The notes under the pieces were generated by a model, which was not told the origin of the DNA, searched no databases, and saw nothing but the letters and a program-made list of their open reading frames with translations. Positions 18,871-27,776 of a DNA stretch of 64,000 bases are shown piece by piece. The translations under genes and the position numbers were made by a program. Position 1 is the first letter of the stretch; every line of letters begins with the position of its first letter. This stretch comes from Lujinxingia sediminis (GTDB lineage Bacteria; Myxococcota_A; Bradymonadia; Bradymonadales; Bradymonadaceae), in the NCBI RefSeq assembly GCF_004005565.1, contig NZ_SADD01000001.1, forward strand, positions 806,001 to 870,000, read 5' to 3'.

Positions 18871-19722
18871 TCAGTCGGGGCTGCGCACCGAGACGCCCAG
18901 CCCCACCGCCCAGCCCGCCGCGCTGTTTCGGGAAAAGGGCGTGAAGTAGCCGTCGGCTTCCAGCGCGATTCGATCGGTGATGGGAAAGAAGATTGAGGGG
19001 CCCACCGTCAGGTAGCTCTTCGAGATGAGGTCGTCACTTAAGGGGAAGACCGCCGAGGATGTCAGCGCCACCGTGGCGGTATCAAAGAGGTTGTAGCCGA
19101 CCTGGGCCATGGTGACGAAACCATCGGAGAAGTCGCCCACCTCGGTTTCGTTCAAGGTCCAGGCGCTGCGGTACTGGTAGCCGATGTCGGCGTAGAAGTA
19201 GATGCCCAGATCGTGGAATCCGCCCCCTGCGGAGAGCCAGAGCGTAAGGTCGACCTGCTCGTCCCCCCGCGCTGGCGTAAGATCGCCTGAGGGGCGTCCG
19301 TAGAGGGGAAGTTTGGCCTCCAGGCGAAGCGCGGTCGGCACGCTAAGTTGGAGCGGTGAGACCTGAATGGCCACGTTCATATCGCCCGGCCCGAAGTCGG
19401 TGTAGCTCTGCGTGCCAAATCGGTTGCGGGCGTAGGTCAGCGGCACGTAGGTCTGAAGGTGCATGCCCTCGAGAACTCCCACCTCCCCGTAAAGGTAGGT
19501 CGTGGCGCTGAAGTAGTCGACGCCGGTGACCAGGAATCCCTCCGGGGTGCGAAAGGCGCTGGCCTGGTAGGCGGACTCTCCGACTTTGACGTAGTAGTCG
19601 CCGCTCTTTTTGGTCCAGGGGCCTGCCATCGCATCGGGCATAGCCAGGATGGAGACGAGAGAGGAGACGAGAAGCGCCGCGCAGAAGGGTAGCGCGGCGC
19701 GAAGGCGAAGCGAGTTGGGCAT
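18871..19722 (-). CDS. Outer-membrane beta-barrel protein (MetA-pathway-of-phenol-degradation-like)
   Basis: A 283-residue protein with a signal peptide (LPFCAALLVSSLVSILAMPDAMA). The body is a run of amphipathic strands: GPWTKKSGDYYVKVGES, YLYGEVGVLEGMHLQTYVPL, FGPGDMNVAIQV, RLEAKLPLYG, GIYFYADIGYQYR, ending in VGLGVSVRSPD. The FGPGD..A..lRLEaKLPL pattern is like the outer-membrane group annotated as phenol MetA-degradation/transporter-like channels. Function cannot be inferred. The stop is 11 bases from the convergent S41 protease stop. Confidence 0.7.
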   Translation of the reverse strand: MPNSLRLRAALPFCAALLVSSLVSILAMPDAMAGPWTKKSGDYYVKVGESAYQASAFRTPEGFLVTGVDYFSATTYLYGEVGVLEGMHLQTYVPLTYARNRFGTQSYTDFGPGDMNVAIQVSPLQLSVPTALRLEAKLPLYGRPSGDLTPARGDEQVDLTLWLSAGGGFHDLGIYFYADIGYQYRSAWTLNETEVGDFSDGFVTMAQVGYNLFDTATVALTSSAVFPLSDDLISKSYLTVGPSIFFPITDRIALEADGYFTPFSRNSAAGWAVGLGVSVRSPD

Positions 19723-19776
19723 GATTCTACGGCTCAGTCAGGCCGAGAATCATTCAGGGCAATCTCGGCAAAAAAT

Positions 19777-21405
19777 TCAGGGGCAGAGGACAAGGTCGAG
19801 GAGCTCATCGCCGCGACCGTACTGTTCATCTTCCGGGTAGCCAGTGCCTTCGAGGATGTCAATGAGCTGCTGGCGGATGGCAGCGTAGGTCTCATCGCGG
19901 CGGTCGCCTGCAGAGGGGCTGTCCTGGACGCACAGAAACTTCGATGTGCCGCAGGTGGGGAAGGTTTCACAAAATTCGTTTCTCGCGGCGGCGTCTTCGA
20001 GATCGGCGTCGCCGAAGTAGACCTGGCCGTCGATCATGCTCAGGCGCACGTCGGAGGCTTCGCTTTCCAGCACCGCGAGGTAGGGGTCGTCGGCCTGGCG
20101 TCCGAAGACGACGATGTCGGCACCGTATCCTGGCTCAAGTTGGCCCACGCTATGCTCCAGGCCGACGGTAATGGCACCGTCCCAGGTGGCCATCTCCCAG
20201 ATGCGCTGCGGGGTGAGCGCGTCGATCGCTTGCTCCTGCCCGTAGCGATAGGCTACACGCATCTCGGCGAGCATGTCGAACTCCCCGGAGACGGTCCAGT
20301 CGGGGCCAAGCGCGGTGATGATGCCTAAGTCGAGAATCGACTCGATGTCGGCGGTCACGCCGTAGAGCGCGAGGTTGCTCGACGGGGACCACACGATCTT
20401 CGAATCGGTCATGTAGACCTCTTCGAGTTCGGCGTCGGTCAGCGCCACCGAGTGAATCAGCATTGCGGTGCCGTTGTAGAGAAGCGAGGTGCCGGAATGA
20501 CGGTTGTTGCGGGTGTCGCGGCCGGCAAAAGAACTGAACTCAAGCTCGATGTTGTCGCCGCTGATGCCTTCGGCCATGTGCACGGCAAGGCGAGTTGTTG
20601 GATTATTGGGAGCGTTAAAGTTGTCGAGAAATCCTTGCGCCTGATCATCGGTGATGTCCCGCGGGGAGCCGATGGAAGTCTGCATATGGTTGTAACCCAG
20701 CTTATGATAATGGTCCGCGTTTCGAACCGCCCAATCGACGCATCTTCGTCTTGCAGATTGTCCCATTATCGTCGTGGTTCCATGAATCACTGAGCGGAGC
20801 TCGCCCCATTTGCCAGCCGGACATTCATGAGAAATGGAGCCACGGTTGTTGGCGTAGGGTTCGATATGAGCTTCGTAATCAGGATCGTCGGCCCACTGGT
20901 AACGGTTGCCGAAGAAGCCGGTGTCGCCGGGAATCCAGGGCATGAAGAAGTTGTAGGCTAGGTGGTTGTGGGCGTCGATGAGCCCCGGGGAGATGACCCC
21001 GTGGGTGTTGATCACCGTCACCGTCGCCGCGCCCGGCTCACCGGAGCAATCTTCGGCCACACAGGTGATGGCGCCGCCTTCGATGAGCACCTCGCCGTCT
21101 TCGATGGGGCCGTCCAGGGTGAGCACGGTGCCGCGGAGCAGGTAGCCGCCGGCGCCCACACGCTCCACTTCAGCGGCAGGGGAGGGCTGGGAGCGATCAT
21201 CGTCGACCGGTCCTGTGTCGGCATCGTCGCCGGTATCCGTATCGGGATCGTCGCCGACGTCGGCGTCGGGATGCCCCGTGTCGGGTTGGCCCGTATCGGG
21301 GTTGGCGATGGGCGGATCGGTGCTGGAGCAGGCGGCGCTCAGGGCGAGAATGAGCAGGGCTGAAGCGCGCAACAGATAAGGCGAAGGTCGCATGGTTTCT
21401 CCCAT
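19777..21405 (-). CDS. Amidohydrolase-family lipoprotein
   Basis: A 542-residue exported protein with lipobox LSAAC and an extreme Asp/Thr/Pro linker (PDTGQPDTGHPDADVGDD). The catalytic part is an imidazolonepropionase/cytosine-deaminase-type amidohydrolase: metal ligands in GLIDAHNHL, VHMAEG (first beta-strand His), MLIHSVALTD and the C-terminal Asp in ALGPDWTVSG. The beta-sandwich pieces around it (GTVLTLDGPIEDGEVLIEGG and GYGADIVVFGR) are standard. Unlike most relatives it is lipidated and exported. The C-terminal about 90 residues contain four Cys and lie outside the fold. The start could be ATG 21405 or the ATG at 21393. Confidence 0.82.
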   Translation of the reverse strand: MGETMRPSPYLLRASALLILALSAACSSTDPPIANPDTGQPDTGHPDADVGDDPDTDTGDDADTGPVDDDRSQPSPAAEVERVGAGGYLLRGTVLTLDGPIEDGEVLIEGGAITCVAEDCSGEPGAATVTVINTHGVISPGLIDAHNHLAYNFFMPWIPGDTGFFGNRYQWADDPDYEAHIEPYANNRGSISHECPAGKWGELRSVIHGTTTIMGQSARRRCVDWAVRNADHYHKLGYNHMQTSIGSPRDITDDQAQGFLDNFNAPNNPTTRLAVHMAEGISGDNIELEFSSFAGRDTRNNRHSGTSLLYNGTAMLIHSVALTDAELEEVYMTDSKIVWSPSSNLALYGVTADIESILDLGIITALGPDWTVSGEFDMLAEMRVAYRYGQEQAIDALTPQRIWEMATWDGAITVGLEHSVGQLEPGYGADIVVFGRQADDPYLAVLESEASDVRLSMIDGQVYFGDADLEDAAARNEFCETFPTCGTSKFLCVQDSPSAGDRRDETYAAIRQQLIDILEGTGYPEDEQYGRGDELLDLVLCP

Positions 21406-21598
21406 AGAAGTCGGCGCCAGTGTAGCGGCTTCCCTCTCCAGGTGAAATGATCTTCGCCAGATCGTGAGCGCATTGTTTCAGGGCAGTCGGGCTGACCGGT
21501 GAGTTGGTTGAGGATCTGCGGGTCGCGTGGCATGTTAAGCAGACGCGGCATTGACCGGTGTGGGTCGATCCTGTGGCGAGCAACCCCGGGCAGAGTAG

Positions 21599-24500
21599 AT
21601 GGCCATCGAAAACAAGCAGCGAGCGCGCAAGCGTAAGTCCAAGAGCGTGTCCGCGACCAAGGTCTTTGCGGGACGCTACGCCTACAAAAAGCCGCTGGGC
21701 CGCGGTGCGGGCGGCTCGGTCTACCTGGCCGAGGACCTGCGTAAGGGGGAGCGGGAGGTCGCGCTCAAGGTGCTCTCGGCCGATGCGTACAACAGCGTGC
21801 AGGGGAAGATGCTGCGCCGGGAGTTTGAGATCCTCTCCAAGCTCTCGCACCCCAATCTTGTGCGGGTCTTCGACTACGGCAGCCTCCCTGACGGCGGCGT
21901 GTATCTGGCCGAGGAGTACATCGACGGGTTCAGCCTGCAGGATGCGCGCGCGCTCCTGGAGCCGGCGGCGCTCATCGATATCACCCTGCAACTGCTGCAA
22001 GGCTTAAGCTACCTGCATGCGATGGGCATGATTCACCGCGATATTAAGCCGGCCAACGTGATGCTGCTCTGGCTTGATGACGCCTCTGCGCTTCCGATGG
22101 CGAAGCTGGTGGACTTTGGCCTCTCCAGCATGGACCCCAAGCGCGACACGCTCCGCGGGGGGACGCGCTCGTACATGGCGCCGGAGGTGATTCGCGGGGA
22201 GAAGGGGGAGCAGCGCTCGGACCTCTACAGCCTGGGGGTGACGCTTTATTATGCGCTCTGCGGCGTGCTCCCTTTCGGGCCGCGTAGCAAAGATGATCCG
22301 CCGCCGACGGAAGAGGACTTTCGGCCGCCGGAGCCGCACCGCCTTAACGCGGAGGTGCCACTGGAGTTGAGTCGTTTTACGATGGCGCTTCTGCGGCAGC
22401 TCCCCGATGTTGATTTTGCGGATGCCGGCGAGGCGCTTCAGGCGCTGGCTCAGGACACCGGGGTGCTTGAGCAGTGGTCGGCCGGTCGTATGGCCAACTC
22501 GCTGGATGTGGCCGCGGCGCCTGTGATTCGCGGTTATTTTGAGCGGGGCATTCTGGCCCGACGGCTCGATGAAGATGATCTTTTGCTGGAGTGGCTCTCG
22601 ACCAATGAGAGCGAGGCGATGGGCCAGCTCTACCTGATCCGCGGTGCGGATGGGGCCGGGAAAACGCGTCTTTTGCACGATGTTCAGGCCTCCTCGAAGC
22701 TCGGTGGACATGTGGTGCTGGAGAGCGCTGGCTATGAGGGCATGGGCCCCTACGCGCTGCTGACCGACCTTGTGACGCAGACGATGGAGCTTGCGCTCAG
22801 CCAGGACCAGCTGGGACTTGAATCCTACCGCTCGGCGTTGCTGGCCCGGCAGTTGATGACGTCCCTGGGGATTGAGACCGCTGGCGAGCGCGTGGCACCC
22901 TTTGTGGAGCAGGCCTGGATGCGCGCGGCGCTGGAGGAGGCTGTGGGGTTGCTTAAGCCTCAGCAACTGGTCTTCTTTATCGATGAGTTGCATCTGGCCG
23001 ATGAGGCCAGCCTGGAGGTTCTGGAGGATTGGTTCAGGGCGGTGAAGGTGCGACATCGCCCCGATATCGTCGCTGCGTTGACCGAGGGGGAGGTCTGCAC
23101 GCGCCTTCAGAGAGGGCAGGGCGTGCAACTGCTTCCCATTGAAGGGGTTGAGCACGAGGATGTGGCCGACTTCTTCGGGGAGCAGCTGGCGTTGCGAGGG
23201 CTCTCGGATGTGTGGATTGAGGATGTGAATCGGGCTGCGCGGGGGCGTCCGGCCTATGTCGAAGAGCTCTGTCGCTATCTGATTGATGCCGGGCTTCTGC
23301 GTCGGCAATCGGCCTCGCGCTGGGAGGCGCGTCTCGAGGAGGTGGAGGCACGCGGGGTTCCGGCGTCGTTGCGCGAGTCGCTCAGGCGTCGGGTCACTGC
23401 GGTCGGCGCGGCCGGGCGAGAGTGTTTGGAGCTTCTCTCGTTGATGGAGCGTCCTTTGCTCTGGGAGAGCGTTCGCAAACTTCTGGTGGCCGGCGGGGTG
23501 AGCTCCTCGGAGGCCGAGCGCACGTTGAAGACGGTGTTATGGCGTAACCTCGTGGAGATCGATCTTCGGGCGGGCGGTCGCTTTGTGAGGCTGATTCACG
23601 ATGAGCTCGGAGAGGCCGTCTCCGATATGATCAGCCCGGAGTGGAGGCGGGCGTTGCATCGGCGTATCGGCCAGCAATTGACCCGGGACTGGCGCCGGGG
23701 GGCGGCGCGTGCGGCGGAGGCTGCGCATCATCTGGCGGCAGGGGGCAACCTCGACCTGGCCGCGCATTACTTCATCATGGCGGCCGAGGAGGAGCGGGCC
23801 GACGGGGATTTCTCCCGGGCGTTCGCGCTCTTTAAGCGGGCCGATGAGGCGCTTGCCGACGGGCCGGAGCGCGCGCTGGTTAGCCTTCATCTGGCCAACC
23901 TGGCGCTTGCCCATTTCGAGACCGCGAGCGCACGGACGTGGTTAAAGCGGGCTGAAGAGCTCTCGCTATCCTGCCCCTCGGCGTGGTTGCGCTGGCAGGT
24001 GCTTTTTCGCGGCGCGGAGTTGATGCTCTACATCGGCGATGTGATGCAGGCGGAGCGCTGGCGTGCGCGCATCGACGAGGAAGGCGTCTCGGAGTACGGC
24101 GTTGTCGATCTGCTCACCCTCGACGCGCGTTTGCTGCTCGGGCGAGGCAAGCTGGAGCTGGCCAGCGAGATGTTGCAGCGTTGTGTCGAGCGTGCTGGTG
24201 CCGGGGTGGTGCTCTATCGCCAGGCCAGCGCGCTGGGGAGCCTTGCGCATGTTCAGCTCCTCTGTGGGCAGTCAGCTCTGGGACTTAAGAGTTATCAGCA
24301 GGCCATCGAGATGGCCGACCGGCTGGGTGACGAGGGGCTGCGCGCCGAGGTTCTCACCGGTTACGGGGCCGACCTGCGTCGCATCGGAAGTCCGGTGGAG
24401 TCGCGTGATGCGCTTTTAGAGGCCCTTGACCTGGCCCTGCAGGCGGAGCGTGCCTGGGTGGTGATTGAGGCGCTCTTTCAGCTGGCCTGGACACTGGCCA

Positions 24501-24841
24501 CGCTGGGCAACCGCTCCGATGCACGGCGTCGGGGCTCAGAAGCCTTCCGGCTTGCCCAGGAGCTGGGTCACCGAGCTTCTGAAGAGAAGATTGCGCTCTT
24601 TTTAGGCGGACTGGTTCTGCGCAGCCGCGCCGAGCAGGACATTGGCGCCGAGCAGCTCGAGCGTGTCGCACTGGCTTTCGACGCCCGAGAAGACTATAGG
24701 GTCGAGCGCGCCGAATTGCTGATGGCTACCGGCGATCTGATGATCGAGCTGCAGCTGGCCGACGTCGGCGCGCGCCTTCTGCAACGGGGGCGAAATCAGG
24801 CCTTCCGAATGGGGGCCCACGGTCTCCTCCCCAGGCTCTAA
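21599..24841 (+). CDS. Ser/Thr protein kinase fused to an AAA-type ATPase and helical repeats
   Basis: A 1080-residue cytosolic signalling protein. Kinase domain: Gly-rich loop GRGAGGSV 34-41, VALK Lys57, HRD 146-148, DFG 172-174, APE 194-196; all catalytic residues are intact. After a linker, a STAND/AAA-like ATPase: Walker A GADGAGKT 349-356 and Walker B LVFFIDELH 457-465. The C-terminal about 350 residues are TPR-like helical repeats (GSLAHVQLLCGQSALGLKSYQQAIE). This architecture is widespread in Myxococcota and relatives and is thought to couple ligand or partner binding to phosphorylation. A minus-strand open frame across the kinase region is a coding shadow. The start has no strong ribosome-binding site. 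Confidence 0.92.
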   Translation: MAIENKQRARKRKSKSVSATKVFAGRYAYKKPLGRGAGGSVYLAEDLRKGEREVALKVLSADAYNSVQGKMLRREFEILSKLSHPNLVRVFDYGSLPDGGVYLAEEYIDGFSLQDARALLEPAALIDITLQLLQGLSYLHAMGMIHRDIKPANVMLLWLDDASALPMAKLVDFGLSSMDPKRDTLRGGTRSYMAPEVIRGEKGEQRSDLYSLGVTLYYALCGVLPFGPRSKDDPPPTEEDFRPPEPHRLNAEVPLELSRFTMALLRQLPDVDFADAGEALQALAQDTGVLEQWSAGRMANSLDVAAAPVIRGYFERGILARRLDEDDLLLEWLSTNESEAMGQLYLIRGADGAGKTRLLHDVQASSKLGGHVVLESAGYEGMGPYALLTDLVTQTMELALSQDQLGLESYRSALLARQLMTSLGIETAGERVAPFVEQAWMRAALEEAVGLLKPQQLVFFIDELHLADEASLEVLEDWFRAVKVRHRPDIVAALTEGEVCTRLQRGQGVQLLPIEGVEHEDVADFFGEQLALRGLSDVWIEDVNRAARGRPAYVEELCRYLIDAGLLRRQSASRWEARLEEVEARGVPASLRESLRRRVTAVGAAGRECLELLSLMERPLLWESVRKLLVAGGVSSSEAERTLKTVLWRNLVEIDLRAGGRFVRLIHDELGEAVSDMISPEWRRALHRRIGQQLTRDWRRGAARAAEAAHHLAAGGNLDLAAHYFIMAAEEERADGDFSRAFALFKRADEALADGPERALVSLHLANLALAHFETASARTWLKRAEELSLSCPSAWLRWQVLFRGAELMLYIGDVMQAERWRARIDEEGVSEYGVVDLLTLDARLLLGRGKLELASEMLQRCVERAGAGVVLYRQASALGSLAHVQLLCGQSALGLKSYQQAIEMADRLGDEGLRAEVLTGYGADLRRIGSPVESRDALLEALDLALQAERAWVVIEALFQLAWTLATLGNRSDARRRGSEAFRLAQELGHRASEEKIALFLGGLVLRSRAEQDIGAEQLERVALAFDAREDYRVERAELLMATGDLMIELQLADVGARLLQRGRNQAFRMGAHGLLPRL

Positions 24842-24885
24842 GTCGGCGCTAAGCCGTCGGTGAACGCCTCCCAAATCACCTCGAA

Positions 24886-26544
24886 GTGACAGCGATGAAT
24901 CAGTCGAAGAGCAAGCGTCTGCGCGTGGGCGATCTGCGCGTGGACTTTCAGTCGGATGAAAGCGAGCTTCGCATTCAGGCCGCCAAAAAGTTAGGAGTCA
25001 GCCCCTCGGATATCGAGGAGGTGGAGATCCTCAAGCGTAGCCTCGATGCGCGTGGACGGCCGCGCTACGTTTACAACGTGGAGGTGGCGCTCAGTGAGGC
25101 GCGTGCGCTCGGCAGACTTCCCGAGGGCGTCAAAGAGGCGCCGGCGCCCGGGAGCCTGGCACCCGAGCGCTTTCAGCCTCGCAAGAAGGAGCGTGTCATC
25201 GTCATCGGTGCTGGTCCGGCCGGGCTTTTCTGCGCCAACCGGCTGGCTGACAGCGGGGTGGAGACGATCTTACTCGACCGCGGGCAACCGGTGGAAATTC
25301 GGGGGCGAGATGTCTCGGCGTTGATGCATCGCGGCGAACTCAAAGAAGACAGCAACATCTGTTTTGGCGAGGGTGGCGCGGGCACCTGGTCCGACGGAAA
25401 GCTCTACACGCGCGTCAACGATGTGCGTGTGCGTCATGTGCTCGAGACGATCGTTGCGCTGGGGGGCCCCGAAGAGATCCTCATCAACGGCAAGCCTCAT
25501 CTGGGCACCGACCGTCTGGTCGCGCTCTGCAAAGCCTTTCGTGCGCACCTCATCAACGAGGGCTGCCAGGTGCGTTTTGGGGCCTTTGTGAGCGAGCTCA
25601 TCGTGGAGGAGGAGCGCGGTGAGCGCGTGATCAAGGGCGTGCGCCTGCGCGACGGGGAGCGCATCGATGCCGATCGAGTGGTGCTTGCCGTTGGGCACTC
25701 CGCCCGCGAGATGTACCGCCACCTGGCCGATTTAAAGGTTGCCATGGAGGCGAAACCCTTCGCGGTGGGCTTTCGGGTGGAGCATCGTCAGGAGCTCATC
25801 AACAGCATTCAGTATGGCAAGTACGCCGAACTTCCCGATCTGCCGGCGGCCGACTACCGCCTGGCCGAGAACCTGGGCAAAGGGGCGGAGCGTCGTGGCA
25901 TTTACAGCTTCTGCATGTGCCCGGGAGGCCAGGTTGTGCCTTCGCATACCTTGCCGGACGGCATCTGCGTCAACGGTATGAGCCACGCCAGCCGCAAGGG
26001 GCACTGGGCGAACTCAGCGCTGGTGGTCAGCGTACGCCCCGAAGACTTTGGAGCCTTCGGCCCCATCGAGGAGCTCGACGACTACGACGGGCTGCTCGCC
26101 GGGATGGCATTTCAGCACGAGGCTGAGCGACGCGCCTTTACGCTCGGAGGCGGCGGCTTTGTGGCCCCGGCCCAGCGCGTCAGCGACTTTAAGCAGGGTG
26201 TGGCGAGTACCTCGGTACGAAAGACGACGTACAAGACCGGGATTGCGCCGACCGATCTTTCGAGCTGTTACCCCGCGTTTGTGATCGACGCGCTGCGCGT
26301 CGCCCTGGATGGTTTCGAGCGCCGAATGCGTGGCTTTGTCAGTGAGGACGCCCTGCTCATTGGCGTGGAGACGCGCACCAGCGCACCGGTGCAGATCGAT
26401 CGCGACGCCATCTCCTACCAGTCGACGTCGGTGGCAAGGCTCTACCCCTGTGGTGAGGGCAGCGGGTACGGCGGTGGCATCGTCAGCGCGGCCATCGACG
26501 GGTTGCGGGTCGCCGAAACGATTCTGGAAACGCTCAGCGCCTGA
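24886..26544 (+). CDS. FAD-dependent dehydrogenase (COG2509 type)
   Basis: A 552-residue flavoprotein. An N-terminal alpha/beta region (DIEEVEILKRSLDARGRPRYVYNVEV) precedes the dinucleotide-binding motif VIVIGAGPAGLFCANRLADSG near 105, followed by SNICFGEGGAGTWSDGKLYTR, VLAVGHSAREMY, PFAVGFRVEH, CMCPGGQVVPS and a C-terminal second FAD motif LYPCGEGSGYGGGIVSAAIDGLRVAE. This is the uncharacterised COG2509 group; the reaction is unknown. A GTG at 24886 and an ATG at 24895 are both possible starts. It stands 44 bases after the kinase stop on the same strand. Confidence 0.88.
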   Translation: MTAMNQSKSKRLRVGDLRVDFQSDESELRIQAAKKLGVSPSDIEEVEILKRSLDARGRPRYVYNVEVALSEARALGRLPEGVKEAPAPGSLAPERFQPRKKERVIVIGAGPAGLFCANRLADSGVETILLDRGQPVEIRGRDVSALMHRGELKEDSNICFGEGGAGTWSDGKLYTRVNDVRVRHVLETIVALGGPEEILINGKPHLGTDRLVALCKAFRAHLINEGCQVRFGAFVSELIVEEERGERVIKGVRLRDGERIDADRVVLAVGHSAREMYRHLADLKVAMEAKPFAVGFRVEHRQELINSIQYGKYAELPDLPAADYRLAENLGKGAERRGIYSFCMCPGGQVVPSHTLPDGICVNGMSHASRKGHWANSALVVSVRPEDFGAFGPIEELDDYDGLLAGMAFQHEAERRAFTLGGGGFVAPAQRVSDFKQGVASTSVRKTTYKTGIAPTDLSSCYPAFVIDALRVALDGFERRMRGFVSEDALLIGVETRTSAPVQIDRDAISYQSTSVARLYPCGEGSGYGGGIVSAAIDGLRVAETILETLSA

Positions 26545-26642
26545 GGCGCGTGGGGGGGAACTTGCGATTGTTGCGTCAAGCTGCGAGGTTGTTGGCTGAG
26601 GTCGCCCTGTGAGCGACCGATGACACGCTCCTGACTCGCCCT

Positions 26643-27776
26643 ATGACGCCTGCCTCTTCACGAACCATCTGGATTGTGGATGCGCTCGATGAGCGTGCCA
26701 CAGAGATTGCCGATCTTCTGGCGCCGCTGGACGCGACATTGCGTGTCTACGCCGATGCGCGAAAGGCGATCTTTCATGCGCGCCGCGCCGCCCCCGATCT
26801 GGTGGTCTTGGGAATGGAGCAATGCACGATTCCGCCCGATGAGATTCTGGGGTGGACGCGTCAGTTCACCGAGACGGCCACGATGCCGGTGCTTCTTGTC
26901 CACGAGGACGATGCGCAGGACGAGGAGATCGACTGCGTCATGGCTCGGGGGGCAACCGACGCGTTGGGGCGATCCTTGCTCCGAAGCGAGTTGAGGCGAC
27001 GGGTGCGCTGGCGACTGGTCCCCGTGCGTGGTGAGGCGAGGCGCGGCGATGAAGCGACACGATCGTTTGAGTTTTTGGATCGGGTGATTCATGCCAGTCC
27101 CAACGCTATTGTGGCAGCACGGCGCTCCGGCGAGGTTGTCCTTTTTAATGCGGCGGCCCAGCGCGTGCTCGGCTGGAGTGAGAGCGATGCGATGGGGCTC
27201 AACGTTCGTGAGCTCTATCCGCCCCAGGGGGCCGAGCGCATCATGCATATGTTGCGCAGCCGGCAGCATGGTGGACGCGGTCGCATCGAATCGCTGCGCG
27301 AAGAGGTCGTTGATCGCCACGGGGAGCGCATCCCTGTGGAGATCTCCGCCGCGCTGGTGATGGAGGGGGAGGTGGAGGTGGCCACCGTAGGAATCTTCAC
27401 CGATCTTCGCCAACGCCTGGCGATGGAGGAGCGTCTACAAGAGGCCTTTGAGACGCTGGAACGCACGCAACGTCAGGCGGTGATTGCCGAGTTGGCCGGC
27501 GCCGCCGCGCATGAGCTTAACCAACCGCTGACCAGCCTGATGGGCTACGCTGAGCTTCTGCAGCGTCAGGGGCATAGCGCCGAGTTGGTCGAGCGTGCGG
27601 TCGATACGATCCATCAGGAGGCACGTCGTATCAGCGAGATCGTGCGCAAGATCGGACGCATCACACGCTACAAGACCAAAGAGTATGCGGGGGGAGAGCT
27701 GATTGTTGATCTGGATGAAGCAGGACCTTCTGAGCCGGTGCTTGCGCCGGGCTCGGATCGAGGAGATGGCCTATGA
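26643..27776 (+). CDS. Histidine-kinase-like protein without ATPase domain (pseudo-receiver, PAS, HisKA)
   Basis: A 377-residue protein. Residues 8-125 have a receiver-like fold, but the phospho-acceptor Asp position reads PDLVVLG with Gly57 in its place, so it is probably a pseudo-receiver. A PAS domain follows (about 145-257: SPNAIVAARRSGEVVLFNAAAQRVLGW). A HisKA dimerisation helix carries the H-box AAHELNQPL with His290. The protein stops after a further 87 residues, about where the N-box of a HATPase_c domain would begin, so it cannot bind ATP for autophosphorylation. The last bases overlap the next gene's ATG (ATGA), so it is probably made in step with the complete kinase and phosphorylated by it; this is inference. 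Confidence 0.82.
   Translation: MTPASSRTIWIVDALDERATEIADLLAPLDATLRVYADARKAIFHARRAAPDLVVLGMEQCTIPPDEILGWTRQFTETATMPVLLVHEDDAQDEEIDCVMARGATDALGRSLLRSELRRRVRWRLVPVRGEARRGDEATRSFEFLDRVIHASPNAIVAARRSGEVVLFNAAAQRVLGWSESDAMGLNVRELYPPQGAERIMHMLRSRQHGGRGRIESLREEVVDRHGERIPVEISAALVMEGEVEVATVGIFTDLRQRLAMEERLQEAFETLERTQRQAVIAELAGAAAHELNQPLTSLMGYAELLQRQGHSAELVERAVDTIHQEARRISEIVRKIGRITRYKTKEYAGGELIVDLDEAGPSEPVLAPGSDRGDGL

Noticed and set aside
22004-23308. A 434-codon minus-strand frame
   Set aside because: Shadow of the Ser/Thr kinase-ATPase gene; no domain, no ribosome-binding site.
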